From contig JAKISF010000002.1 in NCBI GenBank assembly GCA_021648725.1, positions 96,002 to 160,001 on the forward strand: 64,000 bases of DNA, written 5' to 3'. Positions within the stretch are counted from its first letter, which is position 1. Every line of letters starts with the position of its first letter. Under the pieces are notes generated by a model, which saw nothing but the letters and a program-made list of their open reading frames with translations, was not told the DNA's origin and searched no databases. The translations under genes were made by a program, and so were the position numbers. This document shows, piece by piece, positions 17,701-24,848 of this stretch. This DNA is from Bacteroidales bacterium. Its GTDB lineage: Bacteria; Bacteroidota; Bacteroidia; Bacteroidales; JAADGE01.

Positions 17701-20700
17701 GAAGCAAATATAGAATTTGTTGAATTTTGGATGTTAGACCCCTTTATTTATAACCAAAATCATACCGGCGGAGATATTTATTTTAATTTCGGCAATATTT
17801 CAGAAGATATTTTAAGAGACTCCAGGCAAGCATTTGAAAACGGACTGCCTTCTTCCGGAAACGGAATAAATATAGACTCAACCTCATGGGGAAGGGTTCC
17901 GATATTACCGAGAATAACAAGCGACTTTGCCAATGAACCTGCTGATGCCAGACAATATCAAGATGTCGGTCTTGACGGTTTGTCTGACGAAGATGAAAAA
18001 ACATTTTTTGACGATTATATTAACAGAATCGAAAACAAATACAGCGGCAACCCTCTTGTATTAGAAAAAGTAAAAGGCGATCCCTCAAATGATAACTATT
18101 TGTTTTATAACGATCCCGTTTATGATACAGAAAATGCAGACGTTCTTACAAGATACAAAAATTATAATAATCAAGAACACAATTCCACAACAACAGGAAA
18201 TACAGGCATTAACGCAAGCCCTATTCTAACCCCGGATATGGAGGATTTAAATAATGACTATACTCTTTCAGAAAATGAATCTTATTTTCAGTATAAAATC
18301 CACCTTAACCCCAACCAAATGAATGTCGGACAAAACTATATTACCGATATAAAAGAAACAGAAGTTGACCCCGATGGTGATAATATCAAAGAAACAGTAA
18401 AGTGGTATCATTTTAAAATGCCCTTGGAAGATTATCAAAAAACCGTTGGCTCTATTCAAGATTTTAAATCAATTCGTTTTGTCAGACTATTCTTAAAAGA
18501 TTGGGACGAAGAAATTGTATTACGGTTTGCCGAAATGGATTTAGTAAGGGGTGATTGGAGAAAATACAGATTGTCAATGTTAGAGGGAACAGAGGGTTCC
18601 GGAACACCGGAATTAACTGATGCTCAAATCGATATAAATGCCGTCAATATTGAAGAAAACGCCTCCAGAGAACCTGTAAACTATGTTTTACCGCCTGGGG
18701 TTACAAGAGAAATCTCCCCGGGAAATGCCTATTTAACACAACTTAACGAACAAGCAATTTCATTAAGGGTGCTTAATTTAAGCGATGGAGATGCTCGTGC
18801 CGCATATAAAAATGTAAGTCTTGACGTAAGACAATTTAAGCGTTTACAAATGTTCATACATGCTGAAGCAATAGAAGGAAACATTCTTAATGATGATGAT
18901 TTGTGTGCTTTCATAAGGTTAGGTTCTGATTACAAAGAAAATTATTACGAATATGAGATTCCGTTAAAATTAACAGAGCCGGGGTACTACAGTACCGTAA
19001 AAGATAAAAATGAACCGGACAGAGAACTTGTTTGGCGTCCTGAAAACATGTTAGATATTGATTTTGAAGTATTCCAAAAAGTAAAACAAGAAAGAAACCA
19101 AAAAAACAGCAGAAACTTAATTGAATTAACATCTGAATACAGCATTTATGACACAGAAAACTACGGTGATGAAACGGGCAGAAGAATAAGCATAACCGGC
19201 TCACCTAATTTAAGCAATGTCAGAACCATTATGATAGGTATTCGAAACCGAAAAAAAGACAACAACAAACTCTCTGATGATGGTCTGCAAAAATCTATTG
19301 AAGTTTGGATGAACGAATTACGATTAGCGGGATTTGATGAAGCCGGCGGCTGGGCAACTCGGGGGCGACTGCAAGCTAACCTCGCAGACTTTTCAAGTAT
19401 TGCTGTTTCCGGAGATTACAGTACTCCCGGTTTTGGAAGTATTGAAAAGCGTGTTAGCGAAAGACAAAGATCAACCGATAAAAGTTACGACTTTTCAACA
19501 AGCACCGAACTCGGTAAATTCTTCCCGAAAAAGTACGGAGTAAGAGTTCCGGTTTATTTTGGTTATTCTGAGGTGTTCAGCGACCCGGAATACGACCCCT
19601 TAAATCCGGACATAAAAATGACAACTGCACTAAAAGGGCTTTCGCAAGAAGACAGGACGAAACATTTACAAATTACACAAGATTATTTAAAGCGAAAGTC
19701 GTTTAATATAACTAATATCAGAATTAACGGAAATTCTGAAAAAAAGAAAAAAGAAAAAAAAGACAGTAACCCGAAACTTATCGGAAAAAGGGAAGGTAAA
19801 AACAAAGGAAACTCTAAACCTTTGTGGCATATTTCAAACTGGACGGCAAGTTATGGTTTAAATGAAACTTTTATCAGAAACATAAATACCGACCATAATA
19901 TTTTAAAGGTTCATACAGGGGCAATTGCATATAACTATAATATATCCCCTAAAAACATAAAACCTTTCTCAAAAGTTAAGTTGTTTAAATATAAAGCATT
20001 CAAAATAATTAAAGATTTTAACTTTTATTATATGCCTTCAATGATTGCTTTCAGAAGCGACATGAGAAAATCATATAACGAAATACAACTCCGAAACATT
20101 GAGGCTGTTAAGAGCGGAAGCTACGGAGATACACTAATAACAACTTTCGACAAACAATTTATTTGGAACAGAACCTATGATTTCAGGTATAACCTTACCC
20201 GAGATTTTAAAATAACCTACCGAGCAAATAATCAAGCTTGGGTTGACGAACCTGACGGCAGAATAGACAAAGACGATGAATATAAATGGAATGCCTACAA
20301 AGATTCCGTTGTCGGAAACATCAAAGATTGGGGCAGAACAAGAGATTTTCATCAAAATTTTAATGTCATTTGGTCATTACCGATTAATAAATTACCGCTG
20401 TTGGCTTGGACAACTGCAAATGCAAGGTATGATGCCGATTATTATTGGACAAAAGGCTTAGAAAGCAAAGAAATAAAAGCAGAAGATATCGGAAATACAA
20501 TAAGCAATAATCAATCTGTTCAGCTTACTTCTCAATTAAACTTTGAGCGTTTATACCGAAAGGTTAAATACTTAAAAAACATCGACAATAAATTTAAAGG
20601 AAAAAGCAAGAAAAAGAAGAAAAAATACAAAACCGTAACATTTTCTAAAACGGGCTTAAAACTTAAAAAAGACAGAGCAAAAACAATAACTCATAACCTT

Positions 20701-22326
20701 AAAACAGATAATGTAAAACTAACAGTTACCGATAAAAACAAAAAACCGATAAAAGGAAAAACCGAAATTATTGATGCGAATAAAGTAAAGTTTATTCCTG
20801 AGGTTGATGCAAAAGGCGTTACAGTTGAAATATCCGGCAAAAAAGAAATAAAAGACAATATTTTCAGAATTATTACTGACTATACTGTTTACAGCCTGAT
20901 GTCCGTCAGAAATCTTTCACTCAACTATACCGAAAACAACGGAATGATAGTTCCCGGATATTTGCCGAAATCCAAATTCCTCGGAATGGACGAAAGCTTT
21001 AACGCTCCCGGCTGGAAATTCATTACCGGTTTAACAAATACAGAAGGATTACTCGGTTTTGCCGGAACAAACTTTATGCAAGAAGCGGTTCTGCACAATT
21101 GGTTATCAGGAGATTCCTCACTAAATGCTCCCACAGTTACAACCCATGATGTTACTTACACTTTCAGAGCAACCCTAAAACCCCTGCAAGGAATGAGGGT
21201 AGATGTTACAGCAGACAGAAGGACAAATAATCAAAAAAAGCAATATTGGATAAATTTTGACGGAAATATTGATCCTACCGGACTAACAGAAACCGGAAAT
21301 TTCTCAATGTCATTCATATCATTAAAAACAGCGTTTAAACAAAATAAATTAGACACAACATATAACTCTGATGTTTACGACCTTTTTAAAAGCTACCGTA
21401 TATTTGTTGCCGAAAATTTAGCAGAAGACAGAGCAAGCAAAATATCCGGATACAACCCTAACATACCCAATACTTATATTGACTCTTCCGGAGTTGAGCA
21501 AATCAGAGACAACTACCCCCACGGATACAGTGAAGCTTCGCAAGATGTGTTATTGCCTGCCTTTTTAGCGGCATATTCCGGGCAAACACTTAATGGTTTT
21601 ATAAATAACCCTTTCCCGAATATACCATTGCCTAATTGGCGAATAAAGTATGACGGACTTACTTATTACGATGCAATTAAAAAAGTTTTTAAAAGAATTA
21701 CAATAAACCACGCATACAATTCAAAATATCAAATAACGGCTTATAATCTTCATTCTGACTATAACGAATACCTTGAAACAGGATTAACCGACTTCAGAGA
21801 TGAACTCACAAATGATTTTATTTCTGAATATCAAATGGGAGGTGTTTCAATTGACGAAAAATTTGTTCCCCTTATCGGAATAGATATGCGATGGAAAAAT
21901 GAAATGCAATCTAAACTCGAATATAAGCAAACCCGAATGTTAATGCTCAGCTTTGCAAACAACCAAATACTTGAAATGCTTAATAAAGAGTATGTTATAG
22001 GCTTTGGGTATAAAGTTCCGAAACTAAAAATTCCGATGACGGTGCAAGGGCAACAAAAAATATTTGAAAGCGATTTAAACATTCGTGTTGACTTCACATA
22101 CCGAGATATGATAACTATTATCCGAAGAATTAACGAAGAAATAAATGATGTTTCTGCAGGAAATAAAAACATTTCAATAAAAGTAAATGCCGATTATAAT
22201 CTCGATAAAGTTACTCTTCGAATCTTTTACGAAAGGTTAATGAACGAACCTCGTGTTTCGTCCGGTTATAAAACCACAAACACACACATCGGTTTCAGTT
22301 TAAGGTTTAACTTGGCAAATATTTAA
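14743..22326 (+). CDS. sprA: SprA, giant outer-membrane translocon of the type IX secretion system
   Basis: About 2,527 residues. SprA forms the huge outer-membrane barrel through which T9SS cargo passes. Seen here: an N-terminal hydrophobic segment (about 9-36) likely to be a signal peptide; repeated SprA N-terminal motifs (for example M-S-F-G-E-Y-I-K-Y, A-E-L-I-F-G-L-K, F-A-H-L-I-P-G-H-P-K, D-D-F-E-G-S-K); a long aromatic-rich beta region to the end; and a C-terminal strand R-F-N-L-A-N-I. Two Lys-rich insertions (around residues 1666-1690 and 1950-1990) interrupt the barrel part. No ATG fits; GTG 14743 or TTG 14737 are both possible starts, two codons apart. Surface export of the M1 peptidase and other cargo would depend on it. 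Confidence 0.93.
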   Translation: MKLFLNLSIRLAFFSVGVTFLMSFSGIGNYASAFSPGLPGVKDTINPDSLIFPFDDYSNSPSIFSYNSPLFLKNPSAIKSTVKYDPKTGKFVFYDKIGDFNYRNPYYMSFGEYIKYSNKKNTHEYWMERSALENAKGETSMVDRLVSQNLIVPIQGFDKIFGSNTINIKPAGTAELIFGLKITEIENPALPKDLQKMVNFDFDMNIKMGVNGQIGDKMKLGINFDTDATFEFENNVKIGYQGKEDEIIQKIEAGNVTMPLSGSLITGSHNLFGLKTELKFGNLLVTSVFSQQKGESKTIEVAGGATTTPFEITADNYDADKHFFIAQYFRDRYDIALSDLPIIKSNINIKKIEVWITNRSGKFENSRNIVAFMDLGENEEHFYATDSRFGTTSETLPTNETNNLYSLITTDFVSIRNISNVTNTLSVLENFNSGIDYEKIQNARLLSPSEYSFNSSLGYISLNSQLNNDEVLAVAFEYENTTNGEIYRVGEFSSDGPAAPDALFLKLLKPTTLSTEYPTWDLMMKNVYSFNAYQVNSQDFKMEVMYRNDKTGSSVNYIPAGNIDGQVLLRVLGLDNLNKNNEPGIDGFFDFIDKVTINASNGKIYFPVTEPFGSYLKSKIIEGNENDPEINRIAEQYIFQELYDETQSTARQKAEKNKFFLKGEYRSAGGSEINLNAMNIPEGSVTVTAGAEVLTENVDYTVDYNLGRVTILKQSLLESGTPISISLESNSMFAVGTKSMIGTHLDYRISDNFNIGATIMHLHQKPLTNKVSIGNEPISNTIWGTNINLNQEVPFLTKLVDKVIPFIKTKAPSNIDFSGEFAHLIPGHPKVLGEEGFAHIDDFEGSKVTFDLKSPSRWRIASTPQGQPDLFPEADSSNTLSYGYNRAKLAWYNINRDLITEEYLNNHLVRQIPEQEIFPDRDYEYDIPQFLYVLNLAYYPNEKGPYNYDVEGLSGISAGMDDNGKLNLPETRWAGIAQSLTTNDFEEANIEFVEFWMLDPFIYNQNHTGGDIYFNFGNISEDILRDSRQAFENGLPSSGNGINIDSTSWGRVPILPRITSDFANEPADARQYQDVGLDGLSDEDEKTFFDDYINRIENKYSGNPLVLEKVKGDPSNDNYLFYNDPVYDTENADVLTRYKNYNNQEHNSTTTGNTGINASPILTPDMEDLNNDYTLSENESYFQYKIHLNPNQMNVGQNYITDIKETEVDPDGDNIKETVKWYHFKMPLEDYQKTVGSIQDFKSIRFVRLFLKDWDEEIVLRFAEMDLVRGDWRKYRLSMLEGTEGSGTPELTDAQIDINAVNIEENASREPVNYVLPPGVTREISPGNAYLTQLNEQAISLRVLNLSDGDARAAYKNVSLDVRQFKRLQMFIHAEAIEGNILNDDDLCAFIRLGSDYKENYYEYEIPLKLTEPGYYSTVKDKNEPDRELVWRPENMLDIDFEVFQKVKQERNQKNSRNLIELTSEYSIYDTENYGDETGRRISITGSPNLSNVRTIMIGIRNRKKDNNKLSDDGLQKSIEVWMNELRLAGFDEAGGWATRGRLQANLADFSSIAVSGDYSTPGFGSIEKRVSERQRSTDKSYDFSTSTELGKFFPKKYGVRVPVYFGYSEVFSDPEYDPLNPDIKMTTALKGLSQEDRTKHLQITQDYLKRKSFNITNIRINGNSEKKKKEKKDSNPKLIGKREGKNKGNSKPLWHISNWTASYGLNETFIRNINTDHNILKVHTGAIAYNYNISPKNIKPFSKVKLFKYKAFKIIKDFNFYYMPSMIAFRSDMRKSYNEIQLRNIEAVKSGSYGDTLITTFDKQFIWNRTYDFRYNLTRDFKITYRANNQAWVDEPDGRIDKDDEYKWNAYKDSVVGNIKDWGRTRDFHQNFNVIWSLPINKLPLLAWTTANARYDADYYWTKGLESKEIKAEDIGNTISNNQSVQLTSQLNFERLYRKVKYLKNIDNKFKGKSKKKKKKYKTVTFSKTGLKLKKDRAKTITHNLKTDNVKLTVTDKNKKPIKGKTEIIDANKVKFIPEVDAKGVTVEISGKKEIKDNIFRIITDYTVYSLMSVRNLSLNYTENNGMIVPGYLPKSKFLGMDESFNAPGWKFITGLTNTEGLLGFAGTNFMQEAVLHNWLSGDSSLNAPTVTTHDVTYTFRATLKPLQGMRVDVTADRRTNNQKKQYWINFDGNIDPTGLTETGNFSMSFISLKTAFKQNKLDTTYNSDVYDLFKSYRIFVAENLAEDRASKISGYNPNIPNTYIDSSGVEQIRDNYPHGYSEASQDVLLPAFLAAYSGQTLNGFINNPFPNIPLPNWRIKYDGLTYYDAIKKVFKRITINHAYNSKYQITAYNLHSDYNEYLETGLTDFRDELTNDFISEYQMGGVSIDEKFVPLIGIDMRWKNEMQSKLEYKQTRMLMLSFANNQILEMLNKEYVIGFGYKVPKLKIPMTVQGQQKIFESDLNIRVDFTYRDMITIIRRINEEINDVSAGNKNISIKVNADYNLDKVTLRIFYERLMNEPRVSSGYKTTNTHIGFSLRFNLANI

Positions 22327-22374
22327 AAACAAATAAAAAATTATGTGTTTATTTTTTTTATTATTGAAAATATC

Positions 22375-22382
22375 TATTTTTG
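22375..22382 (+). promoter_or_regulatory. Putative -7 box of the gcvH promoter
   Basis: TATTTTTG matches TAnnTTTG, 55 bases before the gcvH start and just after an AT-rich possible weak terminator for sprA. Confidence 0.4.
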
Positions 22383-22436
22383 AAACTTCAAAACAAAAAA
22401 GTAAATTTATTATAATTTAAAGTAAACTGTGGGATT

Positions 22437-22817
22437 ATGAATATACCTGAAAACTTGAAATATACAAAAGACCACGAATGGATTAGGGTAGAAGGTGACG
22501 AAGCATATATCGGAATAACCGATTTTGCACAAGGAGAGTTAGGAGATATTGTTTTTGTTGAAGTTGAAACCGTCGGCGAAACTTTCGATAAAGAAGAAGT
22601 GTTCGGAACAATCGAAGCCGTTAAAACAGTTTCCGATATGTTTATGCCGTTATCGGGAGAGGTTCTTGAGTTTAACGAAAAATTAGAAGACACTCCGGAA
22701 GTAATAAATACTGACCCTTACGGCAACGGCTGGATTATTAAAATTTCAATAAATAATGCTTCGGAAGTTGACTCGTTATTATCAAACACAGATTATGCAA
22801 CTCAGGTAAACGCCTGA
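22437..22817 (+). CDS. gcvH: Glycine cleavage system H protein
   Basis: 126 residues, typical size. The H protein carries the methylamine group of glycine on a lipoyl arm between the P and T enzymes. The lipoylated lysine lies in [11 protein letters not shown], preceded by H-E-W-I-R-V-E-G and followed by [10 protein letters not shown]. No gcvP, gcvT or lipoate genes are nearby, as is common for this phylum. A strong hairpin terminator follows. Confidence 0.96.
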   Translation: MNIPENLKYTKDHEWIRVEGDEAYIGITDFAQGELGDIVFVEVETVGETFDKEEVFGTIEAVKTVSDMFMPLSGEVLEFNEKLEDTPEVINTDPYGNGWIIKISINNASEVDSLLSNTDYATQVNA

Positions 22818-22834
22818 TTAACCTATATTTTAAC

Positions 22835-22870
22835 AAAAAAGGATTGTCTGATTACGGCAATCCTTTTTTT
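22835..22870 (+). terminator. Intrinsic terminator after gcvH (bidirectional form)
   Basis: AAAAAAGGATTG and CAATCCTTTTTTT form a 12 bp stem around an 11-base loop, ending in a T run. The A run on the left means it could act in both directions. Confidence 0.85.
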
Positions 22871-22884
22871 ATTGCTAAAAATAA

Positions 22885-22892
22885 TATCTTTG
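22885..22892 (+). promoter_or_regulatory. Putative -7 box of the rmuC promoter
   Basis: TATCTTTG matches TAnnTTTG, 13 bases before the rmuC ATG and immediately after the gcvH terminator, so rmuC appears to have its own near-leaderless promoter. Confidence 0.5.
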
Positions 22893-22905
22893 CAAAAAAG
22901 AAAAA

Positions 22906-24390
22906 ATGGAAACCTTAATACCCGTCATTGTATTTATTATAGGAATTATCGGAACTTTGTTAATTACAAATTTCCTGTTCAAAAAAAACTCCGTCAGCAA
23001 ATCCGATTTCAATAACCTTCTGAAAGAAAAAGAAATCTCCGATTATAAAATAGAAACACTTGAAAACGAAAGAAAAAAAACAGAAGAAGAACTGCAAACC
23101 CAAAAATATGAAATAAAAATCCTCAGAGAAGACTTGTCAAATATTAAATCTTTATTGGCATCAAGCAAAACAATGATTGAAAATAAAGAAAAAGAAATAC
23201 AAGAATTGAAAATTGATATTGCCGATTATCTTAATGAGATTAGTGAAATAAAAGAAAAAGTAACCAAAGCAGAGTCGGAAAAAGTAGCATTAGAACAAAA
23301 AAACATTAACCTTTCGGAAAAGCTGCAAACCCAAAAAGAAGAAATTGAGAACATAGGCAAAAAATTCAGCAACGAATTTAAAGTTTTGGCAAACAGTATA
23401 TTGGAAGAAAAAAGCAGGAAGTTCACGGAACAAAATCAACAAAACTTAAAGATATTATTAGATCCCTTAGGCGAAAACATTAAAGAATTCAGAAAAAAAG
23501 TTGAAGAAACTTACGATAAAGAATCTAAACAGCGTTTTTCATTAGAAGAAAAAATAAAAGATTTAGTTGATCTCAATCATAAAATAAGCGAAGAAGCACA
23601 CAATCTTACCAAAGCTTTGAAAGGCTCTGCAAAAACACAAGGCGATTGGGGCGAAATGATATTAGAGTCAATTCTTGAAAATTCAGGGCTTCAAAAAGGC
23701 AGAGAATTTTTCACACAAGAATTTTTAAGAAATGACGCCGGGCAAACAATTAAAGGAATTGACGGCAAAAAAATGCAACCTGATGTTTTAATCAAATATC
23801 CCGACGGACGAAATATTATCATCGACTCAAAAGTAAGCCTTGTTGCTTATGAAAGATATGTCAATGCAGAAAATGATATTGAACAAGAAAAAGAATTAAA
23901 ATTACACTTGCAATCACTGAAAAATCATATTGACGGGCTCAGTGCAAAAGATTATGACAGCTACACACAAACATTAGATTTTGTAATGCTTTTTATTCCG
24001 ATTGAACCGGCATATTTATCGGCAATAAAACATGATGATAATCTGTGGAACTATGCCTACAAGAAAAAAATATTATTAATAAGCCCAACAAACCTGATAA
24101 CCGCATTAAAACTTGTTAAGGACCTTTGGAAAAGAGAAGATCAAAACAGAAATGCGTTTGAAATAGCCGAACGCGGCGGCAGGCTGTACGATAAATTTGT
24201 CAGTTTCATTGAAAATTTAGAAGACATAGGAAAAAACATTAATAAAGCAAACGACAGTTATGAAAACGCATTAAAACAACTTAAAACCGGAAAAGGAAAT
24301 ATTATAGGTCAGGTTGAGAAACTAAAAGAGCTTGGTGTAAAAACACAAAAATCAATTCCCGGAAACTTTGAACTTCAGGATAAAAATTAA
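22906..24390 (+). CDS. rmuC: DNA recombination protein RmuC
   Basis: 494 residues. An N-terminal membrane helix (about 5-25) is followed by a long charged coiled coil (about 35-230) and the RmuC domain: T-Q-G-D-W-G-E-M-I-L-E-S-I-L-E, P-D-G-R-N-I-I-I-D-S-K-V-S-L and F-I-P-I-E-P-A-Y. RmuC limits inversion at short inverted repeats, and its core has a restriction-nuclease-like fold; the biochemical activity is not settled. Confidence 0.93.
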   Translation: METLIPVIVFIIGIIGTLLITNFLFKKNSVSKSDFNNLLKEKEISDYKIETLENERKKTEEELQTQKYEIKILREDLSNIKSLLASSKTMIENKEKEIQELKIDIADYLNEISEIKEKVTKAESEKVALEQKNINLSEKLQTQKEEIENIGKKFSNEFKVLANSILEEKSRKFTEQNQQNLKILLDPLGENIKEFRKKVEETYDKESKQRFSLEEKIKDLVDLNHKISEEAHNLTKALKGSAKTQGDWGEMILESILENSGLQKGREFFTQEFLRNDAGQTIKGIDGKKMQPDVLIKYPDGRNIIIDSKVSLVAYERYVNAENDIEQEKELKLHLQSLKNHIDGLSAKDYDSYTQTLDFVMLFIPIEPAYLSAIKHDDNLWNYAYKKKILLISPTNLITALKLVKDLWKREDQNRNAFEIAERGGRLYDKFVSFIENLEDIGKNINKANDSYENALKQLKTGKGNIIGQVEKLKELGVKTQKSIPGNFELQDKN

Positions 24391-24416
24391 CCTCAGAAGC
24401 TTATCATACAAAAACA

Positions 24417-24446
24417 TTGCAACTTTCTAATCTTTTTATAAATTTG
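24417..24446 (+). promoter_or_regulatory. Promoter of tRNA-Arg
   Basis: TTG (24417-24419), 19 bases, then TAAATTTG (24439-24446), with the tRNA starting 11 bases further on. This is the best -33/-7 pair in the window. Confidence 0.7.
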
Positions 24447-24456
24447 CAAAAAATTA

Positions 24457-24528
24457 GGTCCCGTAGTTCAACGGATAGAATAGCAGTTTCCTAAACTGTA
24501 GATACAGGTTCGATTCCTGTCGGGACTA
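24457..24528 (+). tRNA. tRNA-Arg (anticodon CCU)
   Basis: 72 bases with acceptor stem GGTCCCG/CGGGACT (terminal G-U pair), D stem GTTC/GAAT, anticodon loop TTCCTAA (anticodon CCU) and T arm ACAGG-TTCGATT-CCTGT. CCA is not encoded. Confidence 0.93.
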
Positions 24529-24532
24529 CTTT

Positions 24533-24760
24533 TTATATCTTTTCAACCCTAATTATATTTACCGGACAAACATCAGCGGCTTCTTTGTTCGGTTCAAAAT
24601 CATCATCAGAAGTAACCGCAATATAAATCCCCTTTTTTTCTTTCGATTCTAAAAGCGTACTTTTTCCGTCAACCTCATCCATTGTCCAGTTTGAGGGTGC
24701 AACCTCAACACAATAATTACAACCGATACATTTTATTCTGTGGTGACTTATTCTGACCAT
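24533..24760 (-). CDS. Small ferredoxin-type [4Fe-4S] protein
   Basis: 75 residues from M-V-R-I-S-H-H. A cluster motif C-I-G-C-N-Y-C lies near the N-terminus and a fourth ligand in A-D-V-C-P-V-N-I-I-R-V near the C-terminus, so it binds one [4Fe-4S] cluster and carries electrons in the cytoplasm. A 16-codon upstream extension to 24808 is possible but is AT-rich and lacks family resemblance. The stop is only 5 bases from the tRNA-Arg gene end, tail to tail. The redox partner is unknown. Confidence 0.82.
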   Translation of the reverse strand: MVRISHHRIKCIGCNYCVEVAPSNWTMDEVDGKSTLLESKEKKGIYIAVTSDDDFEPNKEAADVCPVNIIRVEKI

Positions 24761-24848
24761 AAATTTATTTAAAGACGCAAATTTTATTAATTTTGGTAAA
24801 TATTTCAAAATAAAGTTGATATTTAACTTGTTTTATGCAGAAAACTAT

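Noticed and set aside
24761-24808. 16-codon N-terminal extension of the ferredoxin
   Set aside because: AT-rich, absent from the ferredoxin pattern, and the ATG at 24760 directly precedes the cluster-binding part.
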